Of a stretch of DNA of 64,000 nt, positions 17,743 through 26,904 are shown piece after piece. Source of the DNA: Methanobacteriota archaeon (GTDB taxonomy: Archaea > Halobacteriota > Methanosarcinia > Methanosarcinales > Methanosarcinaceae); assembly GCA_023399215.1 (NCBI GenBank), contig JAEWQJ010000038.1, positions 77,078 through 141,077 of the forward strand, read 5' to 3'. How positions within the stretch are numbered: position 1 is the stretch's first letter; each line of letters opens with the position of its first letter. Made by a program: the position numbers and the translations under genes. The notes beneath the pieces are model-generated. The model ran no database searches, had not been told where the DNA came from, and was given only the letters and a program-made list of their open reading frames with translations.

Positions 17743-18591
17743 TTAAATCTCAATTTCAATTTCAATTTCATACACCTTTTCAGGATTTTCTTTATGAATA
17801 GCCCAGAAAGGTTCTTCCCCATACATTTCCATCAGCTTCTTGGTTCTTCTTGGAACTGTTTTCGGGCCGAGTACTGCACCTGGTCTGTCAGAGTCGTCAA
17901 TGTAATCGGTTTCCATCATGAACCGTGTACCTTCTTCAAGCGCGTGTTCAATTGCTCCTTTTACCGAAATCACTCCTGGAAAAAGCCCAAGTTCCTCACA
18001 GGTTTTTACCAGAGGCGGAGCATAATGTTTGACAACTTTGTACATTTTAATTCCTGTTTTTCTAGCCCTCTCTGTTATATCCTGAAGTTCAGGCTCTCCC
18101 ACGCTTTCAGTATGAAGCTGAACCGCACAATCCTGTTCTTTTCCCAGGGAAAAAGCATACTCCATAACCTCGTTCGAAGCCGCCCAGACTTCCGCAGACA
18201 CAGGGTAATGAGGGCGCCCTGACTTAATTCCTACGGCAAGCCCCTTTTCAACATATCCTGAGGCAAGTTCGAGACCTTTCTTCATGATTTCTGTAGCTTT
18301 CTGCAGTTCCATATACTCGGTAAGCCTTGAGATTTCTGCCGGATGGACTCCCAGTACAGGAAAAGCTCCAACTCCCATCTCCCTGATTTTTGACGCTATT
18401 TTTATAGTTTCGTCAAAAACTTGAATGTAGTCTTCAGGTTTTTTGACCGTTATTCCAAGCGACCAGCTAGGTTTGGTGACCAGAATTATATGAGTTCCTC
18501 CAGAGTTCTTGAAATCCTTTACTGCTTCGAGTCCCCTGACTCTAGGGTCGATATGCATGTGATTATCGGTAATAGGTATTTTTGCAGGCAT
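17743..18591 (-). CDS. TatD-related metal-dependent hydrolase
   Basis: A 282-residue TIM-barrel amidohydrolase. Metal ligands are visible as DNHMHID near the start, VLGVHPAE near residue 100, QLHTES near 160, KHYAPP near 187 and METDYIDD near 229. This is the archaeal branch of the TatD family; the substrate is unknown. ATG 18591 is chosen because GAGGG lies 6 bases upstream. The 3' end is a hexanucleotide microsatellite that codes EIEIEIEI, an unusual tail that may vary in length. Confidence 0.88.
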   Translation of the reverse strand: MPAKIPITDNHMHIDPRVRGLEAVKDFKNSGGTHIILVTKPSWSLGITVKKPEDYIQVFDETIKIASKIREMGVGAFPVLGVHPAEISRLTEYMELQKATEIMKKGLELASGYVEKGLAVGIKSGRPHYPVSAEVWAASNEVMEYAFSLGKEQDCAVQLHTESVGEPELQDITERARKTGIKMYKVVKHYAPPLVKTCEELGLFPGVISVKGAIEHALEEGTRFMMETDYIDDSDRPGAVLGPKTVPRRTKKLMEMYGEEPFWAIHKENPEKVYEIEIEIEI

Positions 18592-18706
18592 TTTCATCCC
18601 TCAAAGGTATGAAGTTCTGGGTAAGTCTGGAATGACATTTTCTGAAAATCTTAATTTTATTTTTAGAAATGTGCGCAGGTATCTATATATAGGATCCAAC
18701 TTTGCA

Positions 18707-18762
18707 TTAGAGATTACTCGACATGTTAGAGATTACTCGACATGTTAGAGATTGCTCAGCAT
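18707..18762. repeat. Three tandem 19-bp repeats
   Basis: Two exact copies of TTAGAGATTACTCGACATG are followed by a third diverged copy, all upstream of the isocitrate dehydrogenase-like gene and its TATA region. The period of two helical turns could suit a DNA-binding protein, but no regulator is known. Confidence 0.7.
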
Positions 18763-18914
18763 ATTATTAATTACCCAAAACTTGAAATATATAGCCTTAC
18801 GTTGAGTACGCTGGAAGATTCAATTATTCATACCGAACTTTGAAAAGTTCCCCTTTTTTAGCTTTTCAGTCGCTACGGTTCTTTAAATACGAACCCTAAG
18901 ACCTGGTGATAATT

Positions 18915-19943
18915 ATGAGTAAAACCGCAGCAGTAATCAAAGGTGACGGGGTAGGCCCCGAACTTGTAGACGCAATGCTTAAAGTAACAGAAGCCGCTGG
19001 CACAGACGTTGAATTTGTTATGTGCGAAGCAGGAGCCAGCTGGTGGGAAAAGCATGGAGGCAATTCCCTTATTCCGGGTGAGACCTGGGACATCCTTGAC
19101 AGTTCAGATGCCTGTTTTAAAGGGCCGACAACCACACCCGGAGGGATAGGCTCCCCAAGAAGTGTGGCTGTATCTATAAGGAGTAAGTATAATCTTTATG
19201 CAAATGTCAGACCAATCAAGACTTTCCCCAATTCAAGTGCTCCTCTTGGAGATGTGGAAATGATTTGTGTGCGTGAGGGCACAGAAGGCCTTTATATTGG
19301 AGAGGAAATCCAGCTTACAGATGACGTTTCAATTGCAATCCGTAAAATCACACGCACTGCATCCCACAAGATTGCCAGCTATGCTTTCGAGGAAGCAAAG
19401 AGAAGAGGCTATGACGCTGTTGTGCCCATCCATAAGAGCAATATTCTGAAACGGACCTGTGGCTCTTTCTTAGAAGAGGTAGAAAAGGTTGGGCAGAATT
19501 ATCCGGATATCGAAATCTGGCCTTATCACATCGACAACATTGCACAGCAACTGATAAAGAACCCGCAGATATTCAATAAAAAGGTTCTTCTTTCTACAAA
19601 CCTCTTTATGGACGTAATCAGTGAGGAATGCTCAGCCCTGGTAGGCAGTATTGGGCTAATCTACTCTGCCAATATTGGGGATTCTTTCGCAATGTTTGAA
19701 CCTGCTCACGGGTCAGCTCCAAAGTATGCAGGCCAGAACAAGGTTAATCCTGTGGCAACCGTACTTGCAGGAGCATGGATGCTTGATTACCTTGGAGAAA
19801 AGGAAAAATCCGAAGCGATATTTACAGCTACAAAACGCGTAATTTCCGAAGGTAAGTATGTAACTTACGATCTCGGAGGCAATGCAAAACTCAGTCAGAT
19901 GGCTGGCGAGATTGCAAAGTATACGGCAGAAATTCTCAAATAA
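18915..19943 (+). CDS. Isocitrate/isopropylmalate dehydrogenase family protein, probably isocitrate dehydrogenase
   Basis: A 342-residue beta-decarboxylating dehydrogenase. It shows the N-terminal IKGDGVGPELVDA, the substrate arginine region SIRSKYNLYANVRPIKTF, the catalytic Tyr/Lys segments, and the metal-nucleotide motif EPAHGSAPKYAGQNKVNPVA. ATG 18915 follows GGTGAT by 4 bases. It converges on the Re-citrate synthase-like gene, which supports isocitrate as substrate in the oxidative half-cycle to 2-oxoglutarate. Isopropylmalate or homoisocitrate cannot be excluded by eye. Confidence 0.8.
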   Translation: MSKTAAVIKGDGVGPELVDAMLKVTEAAGTDVEFVMCEAGASWWEKHGGNSLIPGETWDILDSSDACFKGPTTTPGGIGSPRSVAVSIRSKYNLYANVRPIKTFPNSSAPLGDVEMICVREGTEGLYIGEEIQLTDDVSIAIRKITRTASHKIASYAFEEAKRRGYDAVVPIHKSNILKRTCGSFLEEVEKVGQNYPDIEIWPYHIDNIAQQLIKNPQIFNKKVLLSTNLFMDVISEECSALVGSIGLIYSANIGDSFAMFEPAHGSAPKYAGQNKVNPVATVLAGAWMLDYLGEKEKSEAIFTATKRVISEGKYVTYDLGGNAKLSQMAGEIAKYTAEILK

Positions 19944-19964
19944 GAAGGTATTGAAAAATACCTT

Positions 19965-21293
19965 TCATTCCTTCAATTTTTCGTTTTCAGAATCGGTTAT
20001 CTTTTCTTCGTTGTTCAATTTACCTCGACCTGCGCGTCCCGGGCTGCAGATAGGTTGGTAAAGAAAGTATTTTTCGACATAATCAAGGAGCTCTTCATCT
20101 GATATGCAGGAAATTCTTTCTTCATTATCATAGAGTTTCTGGATTTCTTTCTGGATTTTCAGAAGTCTGGGGTCGTCTTTTTCCACAATGGTTTCAATAT
20201 CAAGAAGGTCATTTAAGGTCTCCTGAATTTTATAACGGATAACTTCCAGACCTGAAGAGTCACCTATAAGCAGGAGCCGCTTTCCTCCTACCAGTTCTGG
20301 AGGGTAGGGTTCATAGTTAAAGGGATTTTTAAGAACTCCTGCAGCATGTATTCCAGATTCGTGGGCAAAAATATTTTTCCCGACCACGGCTTTGTTCCTG
20401 GGAACCCGCAGTCCCAGTTCTTTTTCCATGAATCTTGCAAAGCGAGTAACTGGTTCAAGGTTATATTTTTCAAAACCTTCTACCCTATCTTTCAGGAATA
20501 GCAGGATTTTTTCCATCTCACTATTTCCTGCTCGTTCTCCTATACCCAGGAAAGTTACACTTGTCCAGTTAGCCCCGTGCCAGAAACCTGCAATAGAACT
20601 TGCTGACCCAAACCCGTAATCGTCATGAATATGGGTTTCTATATTTTTTACCCCGATTTCTTTTTTGAGGTGCTGCACAATTTTCGGAATTCCATAAGGC
20701 TCATCGACACTAACGAAAGGCATCCCGTATCCGACAGTATCACAGACCCGGATAATACAGTCAGGGTCGATTTCAATAATTTTTTCAACTAACGGGAAAA
20801 CAAAGCCATAATTGTCTGCTCTTGTCATATCTTCAAGGTGAGCCCGTGTGCGAAGTCCGTGGTCGACTGCATACTGAAGAGCATCCAGATATTTATCCTC
20901 GGCTTCTTCCCTGCCTGAAAGTTTCATCTTGGAGAAAATATGTGTATCCGATACAGACATCAGGATTCCTGTTTCGTTCAGCCCATCAACTTCGAGAATT
21001 TTGTCTATATCGGCTCTTGAAGCTCTTGCCCAGCCTGTGATTTCGGGAAACTCATACCCTATATCAAGCATTAGATCTACAGCATCTCTATCCCTCTTAT
21101 TGAATACAAAGGCCTCGAGTTTTTCGATTCCTATCTCGTGCAGATACTCATAGATCTGGAGCTTGTGCTCTCTGCTCAGGACGATTCCCGGCATCTGGGA
21201 ACCATCACGGATAGTGCTGTCACTTATGTACACATCGTTTCCATAGGGCAGCTTTAGTTTGGGCAGATCTTCATATGATTCGTAAACTTTCAT
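19965..21293 (-). CDS. Re-citrate synthase-like / isopropylmalate synthase family protein
   Basis: A 443-residue HMGL-like acyltransferase with the barrel motif DSTIRDGSQMPG near residue 26, the metal-site segment ETHIHDDYGFGSA near 219, and GERAGNSEME and AHESGIHAAG further on. The C-terminal leucine-regulatory domain of isopropylmalate synthase is absent or reduced, and a charged tail follows. These features and the convergent dehydrogenase suggest the Re-type citrate synthase of anaerobes. Homocitrate synthase is the alternative. ATG 21293 follows GGAGG by 7 bases. Confidence 0.75.
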   Translation of the reverse strand: MKVYESYEDLPKLKLPYGNDVYISDSTIRDGSQMPGIVLSREHKLQIYEYLHEIGIEKLEAFVFNKRDRDAVDLMLDIGYEFPEITGWARASRADIDKILEVDGLNETGILMSVSDTHIFSKMKLSGREEAEDKYLDALQYAVDHGLRTRAHLEDMTRADNYGFVFPLVEKIIEIDPDCIIRVCDTVGYGMPFVSVDEPYGIPKIVQHLKKEIGVKNIETHIHDDYGFGSASSIAGFWHGANWTSVTFLGIGERAGNSEMEKILLFLKDRVEGFEKYNLEPVTRFARFMEKELGLRVPRNKAVVGKNIFAHESGIHAAGVLKNPFNYEPYPPELVGGKRLLLIGDSSGLEVIRYKIQETLNDLLDIETIVEKDDPRLLKIQKEIQKLYDNEERISCISDEELLDYVEKYFLYQPICSPGRAGRGKLNNEEKITDSENEKLKE

Positions 21294-22063
21294 CACTTTT
21301 CCTCCTTTATTTCAAGTGGCAGGGACCTGTATCGATAGAGCGGGCTTTCACTGCAAAGATCTTCCTGTGAAAAAGATATATTTCAGGAATACAGGTCAGA
21401 AAATAAGTTGCATTTAACCTAAGAACTCTAGCTTCTTGTTTAAAAAACACTCTTTGGGGGGAGCACTTATTACTGTTCTTTAAAACAGCATCTTACGTTT
21501 TATGCTGAGATTTATATCTTATGTTATATCCTAATACTTAAGTATATGTCGTTATAATTAAAATCTCTTTCTTTTAAAATACTCAATGTGTTTTCCTATT
21601 CATATTTATATTATTTATAGTACCTATACTATTTTAATTTATAAGGAGTCATAGGAGACACCGAGCATTATTTCTTCTGTAAAATCCCCAGAAACTTCAT
21701 GAAAAAAGGCTACTTAGAATTATGTATAAGGTTTGTCCAAAGTTTTTCTTGCAGAAGTTTTATCTGCTTTTTTATAGCTTTGTGAAAGTTTACTTTCCTA
21801 TCTTGCCCTTCTTACCGATAATAAGGTATATCTACAACAAATTATATTTATATTCGAGCTGATCTGAAAAGTATGATAAAATTATAAATCTGATTTAGCT
21901 ATAAACTTGATTTAATTATGTTTGTATATATCTGTAATTGTCTCTGAACAATGCACATTTTCCAGCTCTGAGTAATAAGTAGGGTATTAAATAAAATTGA
22001 AAATTATATCGGCATATATTTATTTACATTTTATATATTGCATTACTTTATCCCGAGGTAAAC
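21294..22063. other. Long AT-rich gap before the cobalamin operon
   Basis: About 770 bases with no supported gene. The last 60 bases contain TATATTTATTTA and TTTATATATTG boxes that could drive cbiT, and GAGGT lies 5 bases before its ATG. No cobalamin riboswitch core was recognised. Confidence 0.5.
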
Positions 22064-22618
22064 ATGTCCGAAATAGTAAGCGTTAGCGGCGGTCCGACAA
22101 AACCTGAAATCATTGCTGTGTCCCTTTCCAAACTTGGACTGCGGGACGGAGATCGGTTTGCAGATGTAGGCTGTGGTACGGGATCGGTATCGATTGAAGC
22201 CGCAAAACTTGCCCGAAACCTCACTATCTATGCGATAGATGCCCGAAACGAGGCCCTGAGAGCCACTGAAATGAACTTCAAAAATTTCAATATAAAAAAT
22301 GCCCGGATTTTATCTGGCGAAGCCTCGGATCTCCTGAGTTCGGAAAGTTTTACTGATTTTATAGACTGTGCTTTTGTCGGTGGAACAAAAAATATTGATT
22401 CCGTGCTTGAGATTCTTGTTAAGAAGAAAGCTAGAAGTATTGTGGTAAACGCAGTCCGAATAGAAACGGTTGTCAGAACAATTGAGGCAATGAAAAAACT
22501 TGGAATTTTTGATGAAGTAGTTCATATTTCAGTTTCGAGAAGTGCACCAATTGCCGGAGAAACAATGTTCAAACCTGAAAACCCAGTATACATCATTGTT
22601 GGAAAAAAACAAAACTGA
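22064..22618 (+). CDS. cbiT: Cobalt-precorrin-6B/7 C15-methyltransferase (decarboxylating), CbiT
   Basis: A 184-residue class I methyltransferase of the cobalt-early cobalamin route, which methylates C15 with decarboxylation of the C12 acetate. It carries the SAM-binding motif FADVGCGTGSVSIEAA near residue 32 and the glycine-rich FVGGTKN near 105. CbiE, its usual partner at C5, is not in this cluster. It opens a run of cobalamin genes on the same strand. Confidence 0.93.
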   Translation: MSEIVSVSGGPTKPEIIAVSLSKLGLRDGDRFADVGCGTGSVSIEAAKLARNLTIYAIDARNEALRATEMNFKNFNIKNARILSGEASDLLSSESFTDFIDCAFVGGTKNIDSVLEILVKKKARSIVVNAVRIETVVRTIEAMKKLGIFDEVVHISVSRSAPIAGETMFKPENPVYIIVGKKQN

Positions 22619-22679
22619 AAATTGTCTTATAATTTTAAATCTTCTTTACATTTATTTTTATAATTTATGGAGCAATAGC

Positions 22680-23288
22680 ATGTTAATCGGAGTAGGACTT
22701 GGTCCCGGAGACCCTGAACTTCTGACCCTCAAAGCAGTGGATGTTTTGAAAAACAGCGATAAGGTATATGTGCCAGGCCGCCTGGCAAAAGATCTTGTGG
22801 CTCCTTACGCAGATGCTGAAATACTTGAGTTTCCCATGATAAGGGATATTGAGGTTCTTAATTCCCTCTGGAAGGAAAATGCTGACAGGGTGGCAGAAGA
22901 GGCAAGAAAAGGCACTGTAGCTTTCGGGCTTATAGGTGACCCAAACTTTTTCTCTACTTTTTCCCATCTCAAAAAGGTAATGCGCAAGCACTATCCGGAT
23001 GTTGAACTTGCAACTGTGCCTGGCATAAGTTCAATCACATCCTTTGCTGCCAGGACCGATGTTGCGGTTGAAAGCTCTTTTGAGGTCAGCGATGGTTCTG
23101 AGATAGGACATAAGATTCGCTTGAAGGCTACGCAACCGAAGTCCATAGTTAAACAGCTTGAAACTGAAGGATATACGGAGTTTATCTTTGCAGAAAAGCT
23201 CTTTTCGGACAAAGAGCTTATAATCCGAAATAAAGAAGAAATTCCGGAAAAGGGAAACTACTTCAGTATCATTTACGGAAAGAAATGA
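22680..23288 (+). CDS. cbiL: Cobalt-factor II C20-methyltransferase, CbiL
   Basis: A 202-residue tetrapyrrole methylase that methylates C20 of cobalt-factor II. The N-terminal VGLGPGDPELLTLKAV and the GLIGDPNFFSTFS segment near residue 82 are typical of the family. ATG 22680 is used because GGAG lies 7 bases upstream; the longer open frame overlaps cbiT and has no ribosome site. It is somewhat shorter than bacterial CbiL (about 230 residues). Confidence 0.9.
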   Translation: MLIGVGLGPGDPELLTLKAVDVLKNSDKVYVPGRLAKDLVAPYADAEILEFPMIRDIEVLNSLWKENADRVAEEARKGTVAFGLIGDPNFFSTFSHLKKVMRKHYPDVELATVPGISSITSFAARTDVAVESSFEVSDGSEIGHKIRLKATQPKSIVKQLETEGYTEFIFAEKLFSDKELIIRNKEEIPEKGNYFSIIYGKK

Positions 23289-23376
23289 AAGTGACCGATG
23301 TAATATTCAAACTTACATAAATTCGTGCAACTTACATAATTTTGAAATAAAACACGAAAGCAAAGGGAATGGTCAG

Positions 23377-24105
23377 ATGGAAAGGAAAGTATATTTTGTG
23401 GGAGCAGGCCCAGGGAACCCGAAACTCATTACCGTACTTGGGCGTGAGATGCTTGAAAAAGCCGACCTTGTGATGTATGCTGGCTCTCTGGTAAACCCGG
23501 AGGTTCTTAATTACACGCAGGGAGAAACAGTGGACAGTTATGGGTTAACCCTCGAAGAAACCACTAAAATAATTGCGGACGCTGTAGATGCAGGGAAATT
23601 CGTTGTTCGCCTTCACAGCGGAGATCCTTCTCTTTACGGTTCCGTCATAGAGCAGATGAAAGAGCTCAGGAAACACGATATCGAAGTCGAAAGAGTTGCA
23701 GGGGTTTCCTCGGTTTTTGCAAGTGCTGCGGCTCTCGGCACACAGTTGACTCTTAACGGCGTTTCAGATACTCTAATTATTACCCGCCCTGCCGGAAAAA
23801 CCCTGGAAAAAGACCTTATCCCCGAGCTTTCTGCCTACAATACTACTATGGCAATTTTCCTTGGTACGCAAAAAATCAGGGAAATTATGGAAAAAGTCCG
23901 CTGCCCGAAGGATACACCTGTTGCAGTAGTGTTTCACGCGTCCTGGGAGGACGAAGAAATCATCACCGGAACTGTGGAAGATATCGCAGACAAGGTAAAG
24001 GATGCAGGGATTAAACGTTCAGCAATGATAATTATCGGCGGGGTTGTTGACCCTAAAAATTACAGGAGGTCCTACCTATACGGAGTAGCCCAGGAACCAT
24101 TGTAA
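23377..24105 (+). CDS. cbiF: Cobalt-precorrin-4 C11-methyltransferase, CbiF
   Basis: A 242-residue tetrapyrrole methylase acting at C11. It shows VGAGPGNPKLITVLG at the start, VVRLHSGDPSLYGS near residue 84 and a C-terminal PVAVVFHASWEDE. Its 3' end overlaps the likely start of the CbiG N-terminal gene, suggesting coupled translation of the two successive steps. Confidence 0.93.
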   Translation: MERKVYFVGAGPGNPKLITVLGREMLEKADLVMYAGSLVNPEVLNYTQGETVDSYGLTLEETTKIIADAVDAGKFVVRLHSGDPSLYGSVIEQMKELRKHDIEVERVAGVSSVFASAAALGTQLTLNGVSDTLIITRPAGKTLEKDLIPELSAYNTTMAIFLGTQKIREIMEKVRCPKDTPVAVVFHASWEDEEIITGTVEDIADKVKDAGIKRSAMIIIGGVVDPKNYRRSYLYGVAQEPL

Positions 24106-24647
24106 TTACTTTTGAACGGAATAGGGAGATCGCGGCAAGGATAGCAGAACACCTGAACGCAGACATGCTTCTTTACGAGAAGGGCATATTCGAAAAGGCT
24201 TTTAAAAGCTATGGGGCAATAGTTGCGGTTTTTGCCACGGGCATTGTGGTAAGGGATATTGCTCCACTTCTCGAGAATAAGTGGTCTGATCCTGCCGTGG
24301 TCGTGGTTGATTCAAACCTGAATTTCGCAATCCCCTTGCTGGGGGGCCACCACGGTGCAAATGAAATTGCCCGCAAGCTTTCTGAACTTGGAGCAGTTCC
24401 TGTGCTTACAACGGCGACCGAGGTTCACGGCAAACCTTCAGTAGAGGGTATTGCTGATAGGTTAGGCTGCGAAATCTTCAACAAAGAATCTACTGTAGCT
24501 GTAAACTGTGCCCTCCTTGATCAGGAAATAGAGGTTCTTGAGGTTAAGGGGCCCCGAATTGTTGTTGTAGACGAAGATGTATCCGTACTGATAAGAAAAC
24601 AGCATAAGAATGCAGAAGTCAAAGACAGCAATAAAGGTAAACAGTAA
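24078..24647 (+). CDS. cbiG: Cobalt-precorrin-5A hydrolase N-terminal/central part, CbiG
   Basis: CbiG opens the delta-lactone ring and releases C20 as acetaldehyde. The central motif LLGGHHGANEIAR and GIVVRDIAPLL are clear. The frame also codes a family-like N-terminus (TIVITFERNREIAARIAEHL) upstream of the first ATG at 24165, but no ATG, GTG or TTG exists there. A strong AGGAGG at 24064-24069 lies 8 bases before an ATA codon at 24078, so a non-standard start, or frameshifting from cbiF, is likely. The C-terminal domain is a separate gene downstream. Confidence 0.8.
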   Translation: MRSSPGTIVITFERNREIAARIAEHLNADMLLYEKGIFEKAFKSYGAIVAVFATGIVVRDIAPLLENKWSDPAVVVVDSNLNFAIPLLGGHHGANEIARKLSELGAVPVLTTATEVHGKPSVEGIADRLGCEIFNKESTVAVNCALLDQEIEVLEVKGPRIVVVDEDVSVLIRKQHKNAEVKDSNKGKQ

Positions 24648-24756
24648 TTGAGCTGTAAATTAACCAATCTGCAGTATCCTCTTCAAATTGTATGGGTAAA
24701 AGCACTACGTAAATTAACCTGCCCAGGAACTCTATAAGAATCAGAGACGATAATAA

Positions 24757-25110
24757 ATGATTGTAGGAATAGGAACTCGCAGGGGCATTACGAAAGAAGA
24801 GGTCATTGAAGCCGTAAAACAGGCTCTCGATGAGTGCGGCCTGAGCCTGGGAGAAATTACAGCTTTTGCTTCTGCGAAACTTAAGGAAAACGAACAAGGG
24901 CTTCTGGAAGCGGGAGAGACGCTCGGTATTCCGGTGGACTTTTTGCCGGATGAAGTGTTGAACAGCTATAATCCTCCTTCAGCCTCCCAAGCTTCCAGAT
25001 TTGGATTAAAAGGAGTTGCAGAACCTGCAGCTCTGGCCCTTTCTGAAGAAAAACAATTAATTTGCAGGAAGAAAATCTATGGCAGAGTCACAATCGCAAT
25101 CGCAAGATAA
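24757..25110 (+). CDS. CbiG C-terminal domain / CobE-like protein
   Basis: A 117-residue protein matching the C-terminal domain of CbiG, also known as the free-standing CobE type. It contains VGIGTRRGITKEEV at the start, ASAKLKENEQGLLE near residue 39 and NSYNPPSASQASRFG near 68. In many organisms this is fused to the rest of CbiG; here it is 109 bases downstream as its own gene. It overlaps the start of cbiH by 32 bases. Confidence 0.85.
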   Translation: MIVGIGTRRGITKEEVIEAVKQALDECGLSLGEITAFASAKLKENEQGLLEAGETLGIPVDFLPDEVLNSYNPPSASQASRFGLKGVAEPAALALSEEKQLICRKKIYGRVTIAIAR

Positions 25111-25879
25111 GGCAACTAAAGGAAAACTTTACATCGTAGGGATCGGTCCAGGGTCTGTAGAACAGATGACGATCAGAGCCAGAAATGTAATCCTTAATGC
25201 CGATTATGTACTCGGAAACGGTACTTACCTGGATCAGATAGCAAGCCTCCTCGGAACCCAGGAAGTAATCCGCAGCTATATGGGTAAAGAGGTAGACAGG
25301 GCAAGAAAAGCAGTGGAGCTTGCAAAAGTTGCAAATGTTGCCATGGTAAGTGGCGGCGATACCAACGTATACGGCATGGCAGGCATCGTGCTTGAAGTTG
25401 CTGAACATCAAGGTCTTGAAGTTGATATAGAGATTCTTCCTGGAGTCACGGCAATTTTAGCCGGGGCAAGTATGCTAGGCGCACCTGTTGTAACGGACTT
25501 TGCAGTAATCAGCCTCAGTGACCTCCTGACTCCATGGGATGTGATTGAAAACCGACTTAATCACGCTGCAGAAGCCGATTTTGTAATGGCTCTCTACAAC
25601 CCGAAAAGCCGTAAGAGACAATCCAACTTTTCAAGAGCTATCAAAATTATCCGTCAGTACAAGGCTGATTCCGTGCCTGTGGGACTTGTGAAGAACGCTC
25701 TGAGGGGAGAAGGTGAAGACAGGATAGTAACCACTCTTGGAAAAGTTATGGAATACGAAGATTGGGTAGATATGAGCACCACGATCCTTATTGGAAACGG
25801 AGATTCCAGAATATGGAATTCTCAAAAGAAGGATTTCATAATTACTCCCAGGGGGTATCAGAAGAAGTATGACTACTGA
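25079..25879 (+). CDS. cbiH: Cobalt-factor III C17-methyltransferase, CbiH
   Basis: A 266-residue tetrapyrrole methylase that methylates C17 with ring contraction. Motifs are IVGIGPGSVEQMT near residue 18, MVSGGDTNVYGMAG near 88, and FVMALYNPKSRKR near 168. A short Ser/Gln-rich N-terminus (ESQSQSQD) precedes the domain. GCAGGAAG precedes the ATG by 7 bases. The last codons overlap cbiC by 11 bases. Confidence 0.93.
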   Translation: MAESQSQSQDKATKGKLYIVGIGPGSVEQMTIRARNVILNADYVLGNGTYLDQIASLLGTQEVIRSYMGKEVDRARKAVELAKVANVAMVSGGDTNVYGMAGIVLEVAEHQGLEVDIEILPGVTAILAGASMLGAPVVTDFAVISLSDLLTPWDVIENRLNHAAEADFVMALYNPKSRKRQSNFSRAIKIIRQYKADSVPVGLVKNALRGEGEDRIVTTLGKVMEYEDWVDMSTTILIGNGDSRIWNSQKKDFIITPRGYQKKYDY

Positions 25880-26606
25880 AGAGAATGCTAATGAAAAGGT
25901 AGGGAAACTCGACAATCTTGAAGAACTTACCGAGCTTACGGTTGATGTTAATCCCGAACTTGTAAGCATTTGTAAGGACTCAGGGGCAAGAACCGAAGAA
26001 GCAAAAGCCATCTATATGAAAAGCCGGACAATGATCCAGGAACTCATCGGCAACAAAACTCCTGAAGACCGCTTCCGCCAGCGCTGTGTTATTGCTACAG
26101 GAGATCTTGCCGTGGCAGATATCATGCGTTTCATGCATGACCCAATCCCGGCAGGCGTGGAAGCGATTAAAAAGGGTGCCCCGATTTTCGTGGATATCAA
26201 TATGGTAAAAGCAGGAATTACAAAGGCAGGACACAAATCTGAAATTATTTGCGTGCTTGATGAAGACCCTAATGCTGAAATTGCTAACAGGTACGGAATT
26301 ACGCGTACATCAGCCGGCTTCCTCGCTGCCAGGGAAAAGCTCGATGGGAGTATTATTGCAATAGGAAATGCACCTTCTGCCCTTATTATGGTCTGCAAAC
26401 TTATCGAAAAAGGTGTGAGACCAGCCCTTATTATCGGGCTTCCGGTAGGATTTGTAAATGCAGCTGAATCTAAGGAAATAGTCCGAAACCTGAAAGTTCC
26501 TGTACCCTCTATTAGTTGTGTCGGGACAAGGGGGGGAACCCCAATGGCAGTTGCATGCGTAAATGAGCTTGTTGCAATCGCAAGAGAAAGTGAAGACGCG
26601 AGATAA
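25869..26606 (+). CDS. cbiC: Cobalt-precorrin-8 methylmutase, CbiC
   Basis: A 245-residue methylmutase that moves the C11 methyl group to C12. The family blocks GAPIFVDINMVKAGIT, IAIGNAPSALI, GLPVGFVNAAESKE and GTRGGTPMAVA are intact. However, the position that holds the catalytic histidine in CobH (R-M-I-H-A-C-G) reads RCVIATGD here, with Ile in place of His. A roughly 25-residue acidic N-terminal extension is present. It is the last gene of the cobalamin run. Confidence 0.9.
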   Translation: MTTEENANEKVGKLDNLEELTELTVDVNPELVSICKDSGARTEEAKAIYMKSRTMIQELIGNKTPEDRFRQRCVIATGDLAVADIMRFMHDPIPAGVEAIKKGAPIFVDINMVKAGITKAGHKSEIICVLDEDPNAEIANRYGITRTSAGFLAAREKLDGSIIAIGNAPSALIMVCKLIEKGVRPALIIGLPVGFVNAAESKEIVRNLKVPVPSISCVGTRGGTPMAVACVNELVAIARESEDAR

Positions 26607-26904
26607 AGTTAAAAACAACATTTTCTTTATTTTTTTATTTTAATTTTTTATCCAGCTTTTTGTTTTCACTGTTTTTTCAGTTAACCGTTTATTTCCCAGT
26701 GTCTTTTTTGTGTTGTGGACCTTTCTTATTTTTTTATCTAATTCGCATTTCAAATTCTAAAAGTAATTTCTTATGTAGTTAAATACTTTCATACTATTTT
26801 TAATATGACTTTGAAAAGTTAAATTTGAATTTAAATAAACTAATGTGAATTTTGAATTTAATTTAGGTATAAATTAAAACAAAGATAGATATGGTTGGAT
26901 AAAG
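26607..26904. other. AT-rich spacer after the cobalamin operon
   Basis: T-rich runs directly after cbiC (TTTCTTTATTTTTTTATTTT) could end its transcript. A TATA-like stretch near 26865 precedes the next gene. Nothing else was seen. Confidence 0.4.

Noticed and set aside
21294..22063. Cobalamin riboswitch before cbiT
   Set aside because: No B12-box-like core or supporting stems were recognised.
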